Shown here: positions 52,008 through 64,000 of the stretch, in pieces
Layout of the letters: each line of letters opens with the position of its first letter
Position numbering within the stretch: the stretch's first letter is position 1
NCBI GenBank assembly: GCA_022565595.1
Contig: JAIUML010000019.1
Span: 1 to 64,000, forward strand
Direction of reading: 5' to 3'
Length of the DNA: 64,000 nucleotides
DNA from: Saccharospirillum sp.
GTDB taxonomy: Bacteria > Pseudomonadota > Gammaproteobacteria > Pseudomonadales > Natronospirillaceae
Position numbers and translations under genes: made by a program
The notes under the pieces: generated by a model
Databases searched by the model: none
What the model saw: only the letters and a program-made list of their open reading frames with translations
Told to the model about the DNA's origin: nothing

Positions 52008-52496
52008 ATGACTCAACCCATTTCCCAATTGAAAACCCTGGAAGGCGACTTCTCCGCCAATGAAGGCCAGTACGCCATCGTCGTTACCCGCTGGAACAGC
52101 TTTGTTGTCGAAAGCCTGCTGGAAGGCGCCGTCGATGCGCTGCGTCGCCATGGCATCAAGGACGATCAGATCACCATCGTGCGTATGCCAGGTGCCTATG
52201 AATTGCCACTGGTCTGCCAGAAACTGGCAGCGACTGACCGATACGATGCCATTGTTGCCCTGGGTGCTGTGATTCGTGGCAGTACGCCCCACTTTGACTA
52301 TGTTGCTGGCGAAGCAGCTGGCGGTTTGGGGTCGGTTTCTCTGTCGGCTGATATCCCAGTGGTCTTTGGTGTTCTGACGGTCGACTCCATCGAACAGGCA
52401 ATCGAACGAGCAGGGACCAAGGCAGGTAACAAGGGTGCAGAGTCGGCTCTGGTAGCGCTGGAAATGGTTAATCTGTTCAAGCAAATTGGGGCCTGA
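52008..52496 (+). CDS. ribH: Lumazine synthase
   Basis: 162 residues. It condenses the RibB product with the RibD-pathway pyrimidine to form 6,7-dimethyl-8-ribityllumazine; 60-mers or pentamers are usual. Signatures are [20 protein letters not shown] near residue 24, [18 protein letters not shown], and the loop [25 protein letters not shown] precedes the ATG. It follows ribBA by 65 bp and is two bases before nusB, so the three are co-transcribed. The next enzyme of the pathway, RibE, is not encoded in this cluster. Confidence 0.96.
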   Translation: MTQPISQLKTLEGDFSANEGQYAIVVTRWNSFVVESLLEGAVDALRRHGIKDDQITIVRMPGAYELPLVCQKLAATDRYDAIVALGAVIRGSTPHFDYVAGEAAGGLGSVSLSADIPVVFGVLTVDSIEQAIERAGTKAGNKGAESALVALEMVNLFKQIGA

Positions 52497-52498
52497 TC

Positions 52499-52954
52499 AT
52501 GAGTCAACGCCCAAACATGGCCGCCCGCCGCAAGGCACGCCGCCTCGCTCTTCAGGCGCTTTACCAGTGGCACATTACGTCCAACTCGGTCAGCCAGATC
52601 GAAGCCGAGTTCCTGACCGATAACGACATGAGCAAGGTTGACCAGGAGTATTTCTCCGAAGTTGTACGTGGCGTACCCGCAACCCGCTCCGAACTCGACG
52701 ACCACATCGAGACCTTTACCGATCGCCCGGTAAAGGACATGACCCCGGTCGAACTGGCAATCCTGCGCATGGGTGCCTACGAACTGATTCACCGCATTGA
52801 TGTTCCGTTCAAGGTCATCATCAACGAAGGGGTGGAACTGTCCAAGATCTTTGGCGCCAGTGAAGGGCACCGTTATGTGAATGGGGTGTTGGATAAGCTG
52901 GCGCAGCGGTTGCGGGTGACTGAGGTTGCGGCTGGGCGGAAAGCCAGGGAGTAG
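52499..52954 (+). CDS. nusB: Transcription antitermination factor NusB
   Basis: 151 residues, all helical. It binds boxA with NusE (S10) in rRNA antitermination. The start MAARRKARRLALQALYQW near residue 6 is the family signature, with ILRMGAYELIHRIDVPFKVI and NEGVELSKIFGASEGHRYVN near the end. The ATG has only a weak ribosome site and overlaps the intergenic space after ribH by 2 bp, so coupling with ribH is likely. It is the last gene of the nrdR-rib-nusB operon. A palindromic repeat separates it from convergent parE. Confidence 0.96.
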   Translation: MSQRPNMAARRKARRLALQALYQWHITSNSVSQIEAEFLTDNDMSKVDQEYFSEVVRGVPATRSELDDHIETFTDRPVKDMTPVELAILRMGAYELIHRIDVPFKVIINEGVELSKIFGASEGHRYVNGVLDKLAQRLRVTEVAAGRKARE

Positions 52955-52982
52955 GGTAGGAAGGTTTTTTATAGTGCCCTGT

Positions 52983-55908
<2,926 letters not shown>

Positions 55909-56012
55909 AGAATAGCCAAATTGTAAGCGTTTATGCTGATTTCGAGAGGTTGATCTCAGCTTTAGGGGTTTTATTGGTCAGATCGAGAAAAGAATGGGAA
56001 ACAACCAGGGCG

Positions 56013-56459
56013 TCAAAGGCTTGGGACCCAGGCATGGCGTGTAATGCCGTGGCGTAGTAAATGCGCTAGCCATTCGCTCAAGTAGACGTTGGCTTGGGCT
56101 TTTTCGTCAATCTGGTACATTCGGTCATTGGGGTAGCGGTACACCCCCGATAGCTGCTTGCCCTGTGTCCAGGTGACCACCTCTGCCATGCGAGCATCAT
56201 GGTATAGCCTTAACGTCAGGGCTACTTCGCGCATTGGGGGCGGCATTTCCGGGTTCACTTTGCTGATGTTCAGGGTGGTGGTGAACTTGAAGCGCTCCAT
56301 AACCTCAATGAACACCTCTACCTCAGAACCGCTTGGGCTGGTCCAGTAAAATTCGTATCTCGGTGCTTCACAGTCACCCAGCAGCTTTTCGAGGCGCAGA
56401 TAATTGGCCTCGTTCAGCGCATTCTGTTCTGCCAGATCCGGTATATAGCGCTTTGCCAT
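56013..56459 (-). CDS. yqiB: DUF1249 protein YqiB
   Basis: 148 residues, soluble. The start MAKRYIPDLAEQNALNEANY, the core LTLRLYHDARMAEVVTW and the end DEKAQANVYLSEWLAHLL match E. coli YqiB, whose function is unknown. It lies 6 bp after nudF and 104 bp before cpdA, and shares their operon, so a role in nucleotide or envelope homeostasis is conceivable but unproven. No unusual composition. ATG at 56459 is the natural start. Confidence 0.88.
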   Translation of the reverse strand: MAKRYIPDLAEQNALNEANYLRLEKLLGDCEAPRYEFYWTSPSGSEVEVFIEVMERFKFTTTLNISKVNPEMPPPMREVALTLRLYHDARMAEVVTWTQGKQLSGVYRYPNDRMYQIDEKAQANVYLSEWLAHLLRHGITRHAWVPSL

Positions 56460-56465
56460 CGTTAC

Positions 56466-57074
56466 TTATTCACTCCAGAGCTTTCGCAGCTTGGCTTCAT
56501 TGAGTTGCAGCCAGAGTAGAGAGATCAGGCTGGCGGCGTTGTTAATGGTGCCATCGGCGCACCAGGCGTAGGCCTGGGCGAGAGGCACTCTGTGTACACG
56601 AATGTCCTCGCCTTCGCTGTCGAGCCCGTGTATGCCGCCCGCCCCCACGCTGTCGACTTCACCGACATAGAGGAACACGCGTTCGTTGGTGCCACCGGGG
56701 GATGGCAGATACTCGGTAATGGGGTGCAGTCGGTTGATCTCAATGTCCGCTTCTTCGATGGCCTCACGATGGGCCACCTCCTCAGGCGCTTCGTCCTTGT
56801 CGATCAGGCCTGCGACGACCTCCAGCAACCAGGGATTGCTCTCTTTCAGGGCACCGACGCGAAACTGCTCAATCAGCACCACATGATTGGTCACCAGATC
56901 AACCGGCAAGACGCAGACCGCATCATGCCGATCCATTAGCTCGCGTTGGATGCTGATCTGGCCTCCCTTGAAGGTCTGGTGAGACACCGTCAGTCGGTCC
57001 ATTCGATAGAAGCCCTCGTACAAAGGTTCTGTCTGGTCAATCTGGAACTGAAAGGCTCTGGTGTCTCTGGTCAT
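56466..57074 (-). CDS. nudF: ADP-ribose pyrophosphatase (Nudix)
   Basis: 202 residues. It hydrolyses ADP-ribose and similar ADP-sugars to AMP and sugar phosphate. The Nudix box is GLIDKDEAPEEVAHREAIEE near residues 90-112, with the REAIEEA metal site. RDVV-type start and LLEVVAGLIDKDE plus YLPSPGGTNERVFLYVGEVD are typical of AdpP/NudF. First gene of the nudF-yqiB-cpdA group and divergent from tolC, in the order seen in E. coli. Promoter candidate at 57102-57130. Confidence 0.93.
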   Translation of the reverse strand: MTRDTRAFQFQIDQTEPLYEGFYRMDRLTVSHQTFKGGQISIQRELMDRHDAVCVLPVDLVTNHVVLIEQFRVGALKESNPWLLEVVAGLIDKDEAPEEVAHREAIEEADIEINRLHPITEYLPSPGGTNERVFLYVGEVDSVGAGGIHGLDSEGEDIRVHRVPLAQAYAWCADGTINNAASLISLLWLQLNEAKLRKLWSE

Positions 57075-57101
57075 CTGTTTCGTTCCTGCGGGTTCTGTTT
57101 C

Positions 57102-57130
57102 AGTATAACGGGCAATCTGCTTTCGGTCAG
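57102..57130 (-). promoter_or_regulatory. Sigma-70 promoter of nudF-yqiB-cpdA
   Basis: On the minus strand, CTGACC (57125-57130) and TATACT (57102-57107) are 17 bp apart. Transcription would begin near 57095, about 20 nt before the nudF start codon. Confidence 0.5.
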
Positions 57131-57287
57131 ATTGTGGGCTGTAAAAGTGTCGAATCGATGACCCGATGACTTTTGGCGCTGGCCAGGTATTGAGCGGACG
57201 GCGTAAAGTGTGGATGTTATTGTGCCCTTTGCCTGTCAGGTGGGCATAATGCGTCCTGTTCTCATCAGCGGAAAAGAGTTCAATTAC

Positions 57288-58616
57288 ATGAAGGGTATCA
57301 AATTTATAACAACGATGGCGGCTACTTTGTTCAGTGCATCGGCCATGGCTCAGGTTTCCCTGTCGGAAGTCTATGAACAGGCGCTGGTGAATGACCCCAC
57401 TTTGACGATTCAGCAGCTCAATAGTGATACAGCGTCTGCCCAGGTGCGAAGCGGTCGCAGTGAACTACTGCCGAGAGTTAATGCCAGCGCAAGCTATGAG
57501 GTGTCCGGAAGCTGCGCAGGTGCCTCTCTTCAATTTGCGCCGAATTTTGACGATTGCCAGTCAGTGGGCGCACGCATAACTGCGAGCCAGAATATTTTTG
57601 CTTTGGCTGCCATCGATGCCTATGAGGCGTTGAAATTGAATGCCAACAGGGCGGAAATAGAGACCGAAGCGGCTCGGCAGACCCTGATGGTGCGCGTGGC
57701 AGAAGCCTACGTTGATGTGTTGCGTGCGCAGGAAGCACGGGATTCCAGCGCCTCCCAGTTACGTGCGGTTGATCGACAGTTTCAACAGACAGAGCAGAGA
57801 TACGAAGTCGGACTGGTGACGATCACCGACGTGTTGGACGCCCAGGCGACGCTGGATCAAACTCGGGTTGCCTTGATCCGAGCCGAGAGTCAGTACGACA
57901 TTGCGCTACAGAATCTTTATGTTCTCACCGGGTCTGTACCCGAATCTGTTCTAGCCCTTAGCGCGGATTTCCCCATCGTCCTCCCCGAAGACAGCACAGT
58001 CGCGGAGTGGGTGGCTTTTGCGCTGGACAATCACCCCGATGTGCTAGCGGCGCAAAAAGGTCTTGAGTCTGGCGAGCGGGAATTGCAGGCGCGGCGTAAC
58101 AACCGTCTACCGGTGGTCAGTGCCAATGCCAGTATCAACTATGGAGACGACCCGACCGACGGTCTGGACTTCGAAGACCGCGTCAGTAGTTCAATTTCCT
58201 TGTCCGTGTCGGTACCGCTTTATACCGGCGGAGCGACGCAGTCTCAGATTGTCACCACAGGCTTGCGCAATAACATTGCCGAGCAACAACTGGAACTGCT
58301 CAAGCGCAATATCAGAGTGCAGGTCACTAACCTGTATCGGGAAGTGCGGACATCGGTGCAAAACGTCTCGGCGCAACAGCAGGTCGTGCGTTCTCGCGAA
58401 AGCGCCCTGCAGGCCACCGAGGTGGGCTATGAAGTGGGTACGCGCAATATAGTGGAAGTTTTGAATGCCCAGCAGGCCCTCTTTGCGGCGCGTCAGGCTT
58501 ATGCCAATGCCCGCTTCGATTACCTGTTGAACAATTTACGCCTCAAACAGGCTGCCGGTCAGTTGCGGCAAGCGGATCTCGATAACATCGATCGTTTTCT
58601 GGTTGCCAGTCAATGA
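57288..58616 (+). CDS. tolC: Outer-membrane efflux protein TolC
   Basis: 442 residues from ATG 57288, which begins a clear Sec signal peptide (MKGIKFITTMAATLFSASAM); an in-frame start 78 nt upstream would spoil it. The two TolC repeats are visible, with SLSEVYEQALVNDPTL near the start and EVGTRNIVEVLNAQQALFAA near the end, which are the trimeric channel-tunnel signatures. A small disulfide loop (SCAGASLQFAPNFDDC) is an extra. It forms the outer-membrane exit of drug-efflux and type I secretion systems. Divergent from nudF as in E. coli; its stop overlaps the GST start by 4 bp. Confidence 0.94.
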   Translation: MKGIKFITTMAATLFSASAMAQVSLSEVYEQALVNDPTLTIQQLNSDTASAQVRSGRSELLPRVNASASYEVSGSCAGASLQFAPNFDDCQSVGARITASQNIFALAAIDAYEALKLNANRAEIETEAARQTLMVRVAEAYVDVLRAQEARDSSASQLRAVDRQFQQTEQRYEVGLVTITDVLDAQATLDQTRVALIRAESQYDIALQNLYVLTGSVPESVLALSADFPIVLPEDSTVAEWVAFALDNHPDVLAAQKGLESGERELQARRNNRLPVVSANASINYGDDPTDGLDFEDRVSSSISLSVSVPLYTGGATQSQIVTTGLRNNIAEQQLELLKRNIRVQVTNLYREVRTSVQNVSAQQQVVRSRESALQATEVGYEVGTRNIVEVLNAQQALFAARQAYANARFDYLLNNLRLKQAAGQLRQADLDNIDRFLVASQ

Positions 58617-59281
58617 TACGGGTTCACCATCTGGCTCAGTCCCGGTCTCACCGCATCCTCTGGCTGCTGGAAGAGTTGGGGCTGGATTATGCCGTCGAGG
58701 TTTATGACCGGAACCCGCGAACCCTGCTGGCCCCGCCTGCCCTGAAAAAGCTGCACCCTCTGGGTAAATCACCCCTGGTTACGCTGGAAGATGGCACTCT
58801 GCTGGCGGAGTCTGGCGCCATACTGGAAAGCCTGGTGCATTTGCATCCGGAGCCGGCACTGGCGGTCGAGCCCGGAGAGGACGGCTGGCGCGACTATCTC
58901 TATTGGTTGCATTACGCCGAAGGCTCGCTGATGCCATTATTGGTGATGACGTTGGTGTTTCGGCGCATACCCAAGGGGCCCATGCCGTTTTTTATCCGGC
59001 CGGTGGCCAAGGCCATCAGTAAAAAAGTGATTCAGACCTACATACAGCCGCAACTGGATGATCATCTGATGCTGCTTGAAAGGTGGTTCAGCCAGAACAA
59101 CTGGTGTGCCGGAAATCGCTTCAGTGCAGCCGACATCCAACTGGGCTACCCGATCGAGGCCTTGACCAGCCGTTCTTCCGGGCTGGAGAAGGCGCCCTCC
59201 TTGCTGGCCTATATGGAGCGGTTGCGGCAGCGGCCCGCTTACCAGGAGGCGGAACGCAAAGGCGGCCCGATTTCATTGTAG
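58613..59281 (+). CDS. Glutathione S-transferase-like protein
   Basis: 222 residues. An N-terminal thioredoxin-like domain (about 1-80: QSRSHRILWLLEELGLDYAV, HPLGKSPLVTLEDG, LAESGAILESL) is followed by an all-helical domain (about 90-220). The ESG glutathione-binding element is kept. It may conjugate glutathione to electrophiles or act as a peroxidase. It is translationally coupled to tolC (ATGA overlap), which would suit joint detoxification, although GST-tolC pairs are not standard. Substrate unknown. Confidence 0.85.
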   Translation: MIRVHHLAQSRSHRILWLLEELGLDYAVEVYDRNPRTLLAPPALKKLHPLGKSPLVTLEDGTLLAESGAILESLVHLHPEPALAVEPGEDGWRDYLYWLHYAEGSLMPLLVMTLVFRRIPKGPMPFFIRPVAKAISKKVIQTYIQPQLDDHLMLLERWFSQNNWCAGNRFSAADIQLGYPIEALTSRSSGLEKAPSLLAYMERLRQRPAYQEAERKGGPISL

Positions 59282-59300
59282 GATGAGACGTCGCGGCGCT

Positions 59301-60263
59301 TCAGTCGTCGCCGTTTTCCGCTTCAAAAACCGGTTTTACTTCTCGATCGGGCTGGACCATTTCATCGATCAGGCCCTCGCGTATGGCTTTGTAGGAAATG
59401 CGCATCGACTCCAGATCAAAGCAGTGGAATACCCGATGCAGGATAATGTAGCCGGCGGCGAACACCGCGATGCGTCTCGGGCTTAGCTCGAGCAATTGCG
59501 ACAATTGACGCTGGCTTTCGGCCTGGGTGAGCACCGGGTAGAGGCGATCAAGTTGGGTCCGTTCTATACGGCCATCTGTGCTGATGCCCAGGTTCGACAA
59601 CGCCCAACTGACGGCCTTGATGGAGCCGGAGGAACCCATAACGTCCTGCCATTGATGGCCCGAAAACCGATCACGGATGGTCGCAAGTTCGGCATCGACA
59701 TATTGCTGGCAGCCATTGAGGTGATCCTCGGTCAGGCGATCATGGCTCATGAATTGGGTGGTCAGTGTCACACAGCCAATGTCCAGGCTGGCGACGGCAC
59801 TGGGCTGCCGCCCCTGACCGACAATGATCTCGGTACTGCCACCACCGATATCGAGGACAAAGCGGCTCTGATTGGGGTTCTGGCCATTGGAGGCGCCTCG
59901 GTAGATGTAACGGGCTTCGTCGTCGCCGCTAAGAATGCGAATGGGGTGGCCCAGGGTCGCCTCGGCACTCTTCAGAAAGGCTCTGTCGCCTACAAGTCGA
60001 CGAAAGGCACTGGTGCCTACGGCGATCACAGTGGCGTTGGGCACTCGCTTCAAGGCGTTGTTGAAGTGGGCAAGGCAGCGCAAGGCGCGCACCCGAGTTT
60101 CTCTGTTCAGCCTCCCGGTACGCGCGTCGACGCCTGCCGCCAGACGCACCAGCTCTCGCCGGCAGTCGACGGACTGCAACTCCTGGCCAACGTCCTTCAT
60201 GATGACCAGATGAAAACTGTTGGCGCCTAGATCAATGGCGGCATAAACGGGTGGTGCACTCAT
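59301..60263 (-). CDS. Ppx/GppA-family phosphatase (short form)
   Basis: 320 residues. The actin-like ASKHA fold is clear: YAAIDLGANSFHLVIMKD near the start and FVLDIGGGSTEIIVGQ around residue 140. It hydrolyses polyphosphate or pppGpp. It is about 190 residues shorter than E. coli Ppx or GppA and has no HD-type C-terminal domain, so it is a two-domain family member and I do not choose between the two activities. Convergent with GST, divergent from the LldD-like gene. The start is ATG at 60263. Confidence 0.85.
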   Translation of the reverse strand: MSAPPVYAAIDLGANSFHLVIMKDVGQELQSVDCRRELVRLAAGVDARTGRLNRETRVRALRCLAHFNNALKRVPNATVIAVGTSAFRRLVGDRAFLKSAEATLGHPIRILSGDDEARYIYRGASNGQNPNQSRFVLDIGGGSTEIIVGQGRQPSAVASLDIGCVTLTTQFMSHDRLTEDHLNGCQQYVDAELATIRDRFSGHQWQDVMGSSGSIKAVSWALSNLGISTDGRIERTQLDRLYPVLTQAESQRQLSQLLELSPRRIAVFAAGYIILHRVFHCFDLESMRISYKAIREGLIDEMVQPDREVKPVFEAENGDD

Positions 60264-60422
60264 GGGTTAAGACAACTTGTTATTATCAATGGGAATATAG
60301 CCTTTCTGACGTTAAATGAACACCAGGTAAGGGCGAGGGCGGGTGCAATCCTGTTGTTCACTTGCGTCCGGCAACGAGCATGGCAACAATGGCGCATCAA
60401 ACGACCGGGGATCAGATTTTCC

Positions 60423-61577
60423 ATGAGCATACCTTTGACCATCGAAGACTACAGGCGTCTTGCGCAGCGCAAGGTACCGCGCATGTTCTATCAGTATGCG
60501 GATTCAGGTTCCTGGACAGAAAGTACTTACAGAGCCAATGAAGACGACTTCAAGAAATTGCTGTTCAGGCAGCGCGTCGCCGTGAACATCAGTGAACGCT
60601 CACTGTCCACGACCATGATTGGACAAGAGGTCGCCATGCCGGTGGCTCTGGCGCCAACCGGCTTGACAGGGATGCAACATGCCGATGGTGAAATCCTGGC
60701 TGCCAGAGCTGCTGAAGAAGCCGGTGTGCCTTTCACCTTGTCGACCATGAGTATCTGTTCCATTGAAGATCTCGCGGCGAACACCAGCCGGCCATTCTGG
60801 TTTCAACTTTACGTCATGCGTGATCGGAGCTTTATTGAAGGTCTGATTGATCGCGCCAAAGCGGCCGGTTGCAGTGCTCTGGTCGTTACCCTCGATTTGC
60901 AGATTCTGGGGCAACGCCACAATGATGTGCGCAATGGTCTGAGCACGCCACCCAAATTCAACTTCAACAGTCTCGTGCAAATCGCAACTCGGCCGAGCTG
61001 GGCGATGCGCATGCTAGGAACTCGCCGCAGAGGTTTTGGCAACGTCATAGGGCATGCCAAAGGGGTCTCGGATTTGAGTTCGCTGTCAGCATGGTCGGCC
61101 GAGCAACTGGACCCGACACTGACATGGGACGACATTGCCTGGATCAAGGAGCGCTGGGGTGGCCCACTGATACTGAAAGGCATCATGGACGCCGAGGATG
61201 CGCGCCAGGCCGCCAGAACCGGAGCAGATGCCATCATCGTCTCCAACCATGGAGGTCGCCAACTCGATGGCGCTCCTTCTTCCATTTCTGTGCTGTCGTC
61301 GATCATCGAAGCCGTTGGCCGAGACATCGAAGTCCATCTCGATGGCGGTATCCGCTCCGGCCAGGATGTGCTCAAGGCCATTGCTTTGGGTGCCAGAGGC
61401 ACCTATATTGGCCGCCCCTTTCTTTACGGCCTGGGTGCTCGGGGTCAGGCCGGAGTGCGCCACGTGCTGCGCATCATCGAAAACGAATTGGATGTCAGTA
61501 TGGCCTTGTGCGGTGAGCGTCAACTGAGTGAGGTTGGTCGTCATAATTTGACCAACCCGGATGTTTTTCAGAATTGA
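60423..61577 (+). CDS. FMN-dependent alpha-hydroxy acid dehydrogenase (LldD family)
   Basis: 384 residues from ATG 60423; an upstream in-frame extension has no family match. TIM-barrel flavoprotein with TIEDYRRLAQRKVPRMFYQY near the start, PVALAPTGLTGMQHADGEIL, the FMN segment LSTMSICSIEDLA, QLYVMRDRSF, and active-site His and Arg in IVSNHGGRQLDG. Relatives oxidise L-lactate, glycolate or mandelate; L-lactate dehydrogenase is the commonest annotation. The electron acceptor is probably the membrane quinone pool. The esterase gene follows 12 bp later, probably in one operon. Confidence 0.88.
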   Translation: MSIPLTIEDYRRLAQRKVPRMFYQYADSGSWTESTYRANEDDFKKLLFRQRVAVNISERSLSTTMIGQEVAMPVALAPTGLTGMQHADGEILAARAAEEAGVPFTLSTMSICSIEDLAANTSRPFWFQLYVMRDRSFIEGLIDRAKAAGCSALVVTLDLQILGQRHNDVRNGLSTPPKFNFNSLVQIATRPSWAMRMLGTRRRGFGNVIGHAKGVSDLSSLSAWSAEQLDPTLTWDDIAWIKERWGGPLILKGIMDAEDARQAARTGADAIIVSNHGGRQLDGAPSSISVLSSIIEAVGRDIEVHLDGGIRSGQDVLKAIALGARGTYIGRPFLYGLGARGQAGVRHVLRIIENELDVSMALCGERQLSEVGRHNLTNPDVFQN

Positions 61578-61589
61578 GGAGTCTTTGTT

Positions 61590-62255
61590 ATGGCCTTGTT
61601 GCCTGCAGTGGAACTGGAAACCGGACCCAACCCGGAAGCGACCGTTATCTGGTTGCATGGCCTGGGTGCCGACGGTCACGACTTTGAACCCATAGTGCCC
61701 GAATTGCAGTTGCCTACGTCATTACCGGTGCGGTTTATTTTCCCTCACGCCCCGCAGATTCCCGTCACCATCAATGGCGGTTATGTCATGCCTGCCTGGT
61801 ACGATATCCTGGAAATGAGCATTGATCGCAGTGTCGATACTCGGCAATTGCTGGCCTCAGCCGATGCCGTCGATGCCTTCATTGCCCGCGAACGTGAACG
61901 CGGCATTGCCAGTGAGCGCATCATCATCGCTGGCTTTTCACAGGGTGGGGCGGTGGCCTACGAATGCGCGCTGCGTCACCCGGAACCACTGGGTGGCCTG
62001 ATGGCGTTGTCGACCTACTTTGCTACAGAAAGCAGCGTCGAGACCCATGCAGCCAATCAGCAACTGCCAATTCTGATTTGCCATGGCAAGTTTGACGCTG
62101 TGGTGCCGGAGGTATTGGGGCAGCGTGCGCTGAGTGAGCTCAAACGCCGTGGTTATGAACCAAGCTACCATTCATATGGCATGGAACACAGTGTGCACCC
62201 GGAAGAAATCCGGGATATTTCCGCCTGGCTGCAGGCCCGCTTGCGTCGGGCCTGA
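61590..62255 (+). CDS. Phospholipase/carboxylesterase-family hydrolase
   Basis: 221 residues. Alpha/beta hydrolase with WLHGLGADGHDFEPIVPEL, the nucleophile elbow GFSQGGAVAYE (Ser near residue 115), an Asp in CHGKFDAVVP and the terminal His in YGMEHSVHPEE: the full triad is present. It belongs to the acyl-protein-thioesterase-like carboxylesterase family (EstB of Pseudomonas), which hydrolyses short acyl esters. GAGGAG lies 8 nt before the ATG. Follows the LldD-like gene in a probable two-gene operon. Contrast with the LuxR-fused hydrolases at 7.5-10.9 kb, whose triads are lost. Confidence 0.9.
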   Translation: MALLPAVELETGPNPEATVIWLHGLGADGHDFEPIVPELQLPTSLPVRFIFPHAPQIPVTINGGYVMPAWYDILEMSIDRSVDTRQLLASADAVDAFIARERERGIASERIIIAGFSQGGAVAYECALRHPEPLGGLMALSTYFATESSVETHAANQQLPILICHGKFDAVVPEVLGQRALSELKRRGYEPSYHSYGMEHSVHPEEIRDISAWLQARLRRA

Positions 62256-62264
62256 GGTACACCT

Positions 62265-63935
62265 TTATTTCAAACGGAAAAAGGACACCGACTTGAGCAA
62301 CTCCTGACTGAGTTGCTTGAGTGATTCGGTCGATCCAAGCGAAACTCGTGCTCTCTGAGTGCTCTCTTCGGTGATGTGATTGACCTCATTCACCGTTTCC
62401 GTGATGTTGCCGAAGGTCGCATTCTGCTCTTCCGCTGCGGCAGAGGTCTGCAGCGTCCAGTCCTTGATTTGTTCCACCGCGTCGACAAAGCGACCAATGG
62501 CGGCGCCTGCTTCACTGACGGTTTCCACGCTGGCGACCGAGCGCTCATGACTGTTGCCAATGACGCCTACTGCAGAGCGTGTCCCCTGGCGCAATTCTTC
62601 AAGGGTTTGCTGAATTTCTTCAGTGGATTGCTGAGTGCGATGCGCCAACTTGCGCACCTCGTCGGCTACCACAGCAAAGCCCCGACCCTGTTCGCCGGCT
62701 CGCGCAGCTTCTATAGCGGCGTTAAGTGCCAGCAGATTGGTTTGCTCGGCGATGGCTTGAATGGACGTGATGATGGTGGTGATGTTTTCAGCCTGACCAT
62801 CCAGTTTTTCGATAACGGAAACCGATTGCTCGATTTCTGTGGCCAGAGTCTCGATCGCCTCAATGGATTTTCCGACCGTGCCTTGCCCCTGGTTTGCCGC
62901 TTCGTTGGCCTGTTCTGCCACCATCATTGATTGGGAGGCGGCTTCAGATACCTGTGAGGCGGCGGTTTGCATTTCCTGTATGGCGTGTGCCAATTGCGCC
63001 ATCTTGTCCTGTTGCGACTCGGCATCGCGCAAGCGCGCCTCGGTATCGACCATAATCTCGCCGGCCGACTGACTGAGGTGTTCGGACAGATCGAGAACGG
63101 AGCCGACGATGTCAGACAGCTTGGCATTCATTTGCGCAACCGCCAGTTTCACCTCGTCGACCTCATCACCATCTTCGCGGGTATCGATGACGCCGGTCAA
63201 GTCGCCGCTTGCCAGGTTCTGGGTTACCGTCACTATGGATCTGAGGTCGCGCTTGAGTTTGCGCAGCACCACTATTGCCACCAGGATGGCGATCAGGATG
63301 AGGATGCTCAGGCCGACAATCAGTAGTTGAACCGTTTCCTGCTGAGATTGGATCAGGTTTTCCGCACGAGCACTAACAAGAACGCCGTATTGTTCGTTCA
63401 GTCGACTAATCTGGGCCTCTACAGGCTCCAACGCTGCTTCCAGGGCGGCTTCGAAAGCATTTCTCTCACCGAAACTGGCTCGGTTCAGCCAGCCGGTTCC
63501 GGCTTCATCAAAACGATCACGTAATTCCGAGAAGTCTGCGGACAGGTCGCTGATCAGATCGTTCAGTGATTCACCGGTCCGACCCAACATAACGGCATCC
63601 CAACTCGCGACCAGGCCACTGTCCAGGCGCTGAATGGTGTCCAGCAAACGCGCTTCGCCAGCCATGGCCTGGTCGAGAACGGTTTCCAGATCTGGCCGGT
63701 CGACACCGCCAGCGAAAAACTGGCGACCCACGCCTGGTGCTTGTTCATAAAGTCGAGTCAGAGCGGTCCATTCCGCTCCCAGGTCGTTATTGAATTGGCG
63801 TAGCTGGACATCCTGTTGGCTATTGATGATGACCCTGTTGAAACTCGTGATAAACACCAGCGCCAAAGCCAGGAGTGCGAGAATTAGCGCCGAGACGAGG
63901 ACACTGATTTTCAGAGTGACGGACATTCTTTTCAT
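62265..63935 (-). CDS. Methyl-accepting chemotaxis protein
   Basis: 556 residues. Membrane helix (about 10-30), a periplasmic four-helix-type sensor (about 31-205), second helix (about 206-228), a HAMP domain (about 230-285) and a cytoplasmic signalling coiled coil. The hairpin tip [20 protein letters not shown] and [20 protein letters not shown] are unmistakable. A CheA/CheW-linked receptor for an unknown ligand; there is no pentapeptide for CheR at the C-terminus. It converges with the esterase gene, 9 bp apart. Its upstream region reaches the window edge; TATACT at 63971-63976 (minus strand) could be its -10 box. Confidence 0.92.
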   Translation of the reverse strand: MKRMSVTLKISVLVSALILALLALALVFITSFNRVIINSQQDVQLRQFNNDLGAEWTALTRLYEQAPGVGRQFFAGGVDRPDLETVLDQAMAGEARLLDTIQRLDSGLVASWDAVMLGRTGESLNDLISDLSADFSELRDRFDEAGTGWLNRASFGERNAFEAALEAALEPVEAQISRLNEQYGVLVSARAENLIQSQQETVQLLIVGLSILILIAILVAIVVLRKLKRDLRSIVTVTQNLASGDLTGVIDTREDGDEVDEVKLAVAQMNAKLSDIVGSVLDLSEHLSQSAGEIMVDTEARLRDAESQQDKMAQLAHAIQEMQTAASQVSEAASQSMMVAEQANEAANQGQGTVGKSIEAIETLATEIEQSVSVIEKLDGQAENITTIITSIQAIAEQTNLLALNAAIEAARAGEQGRGFAVVADEVRKLAHRTQQSTEEIQQTLEELRQGTRSAVGVIGNSHERSVASVETVSEAGAAIGRFVDAVEQIKDWTLQTSAAAEEQNATFGNITETVNEVNHITEESTQRARVSLGSTESLKQLSQELLKSVSFFRLK

Positions 63936-64000
63936 TGCGACTGCCTACTGAGGGAACAGCTTTAGGTGAAAGTATAGTGGGGCTATCGACCAAAGTATGA

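Overview
The window is a 64 kb stretch of an ordinary bacterial chromosome, most likely from a free-living, probably marine or halotolerant gammaproteobacterium. Gene order supports this: parE-cpdA-yqiB-nudF with a divergent tolC is the enterobacterial/marine gammaproteobacterial arrangement, and nrdR-ribD-ribBA-ribH-nusB is the usual riboflavin/nusB cluster, although ribE (riboflavin synthase) is absent from it. GntR, DbpA, EttA, NhaR and YqiB homologues point the same way. An Oceanospirillales/Saccharospirillaceae-like host is my guess; no rRNA gene is present to test it. There is no prophage, transposase, CRISPR array or rRNA. One tRNA (Leu, anticodon TAG) is present.

Layout. 0.2-7.4 kb: gntR-type repressor, NnrU-like membrane protein, a three-gene FbpABC-type ABC importer (minus strand), dbpA. 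7.5-15.6 kb: accessory block with two tandem paralogues that fuse a PAS-like region, a LuxR helix-turn-helix and an alpha/beta-hydrolase fold lacking its catalytic residues, followed by a duplicated two-gene operon of DUF1566 (Lcl C-terminal-like) lipoproteins and secreted proteins. A 12-bp palindrome TACYAAAYGGTA lies about 90-100 bp upstream of all three transcription units. 15.6-21.2 kb: MscS-family channel, a 47-residue membrane protein, rhlE, a short solitary flagellin, a MAPEG protein. 21.2-24.8 kb: NtrC-type two-component system, facing an inverted repeat and a GG-N10-GC (sigma-54) promoter that leads into a tiny lipoprotein gene; then a very small ArfA-like gene whose stop codon sits in the loop of a long hairpin. 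24.9-32.7 kb: CASTOR/POLLUX-like channel, gcvP, gcvH, an XRE-cupin regulator and gcvT, with matching regulator sites in front of the regulator and of gcvT. 32.7-38.2 kb: solute-binding protein, psuK-psuG, NhaR-like regulator with an SbtA-like permease, tRNA-Leu. 38.3-47 kb: GGDEF/EAL protein, ettA, glyA, a lipoprotein, an EamA exporter, sdaA. 47-53 kb: two heme-c proteins, nrdR and the riboflavin cluster. 53-64 kb: parE, cpdA, yqiB, nudF, tolC, GST, Ppx/GppA, an LldD-like oxidase, an esterase and a chemoreceptor.

How genes work together. glyA, gcvT, gcvH, gcvP and sdaA are dispersed parts of serine/glycine/one-carbon metabolism. Five copies of a palindromic intergenic element (outer stem, inner hairpin, conserved 18-nt motif) are scattered between genes; their stems differ in sequence but keep pairing, so the fold seems selected. 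The parts I find most worth following are the LuxR/pseudo-hydrolase plus DUF1566 locus, the sigma-54 mini-circuit, the ArfA-like gene with its terminal hairpin, the XRE-cupin glycine regulator and the palindromic element family.
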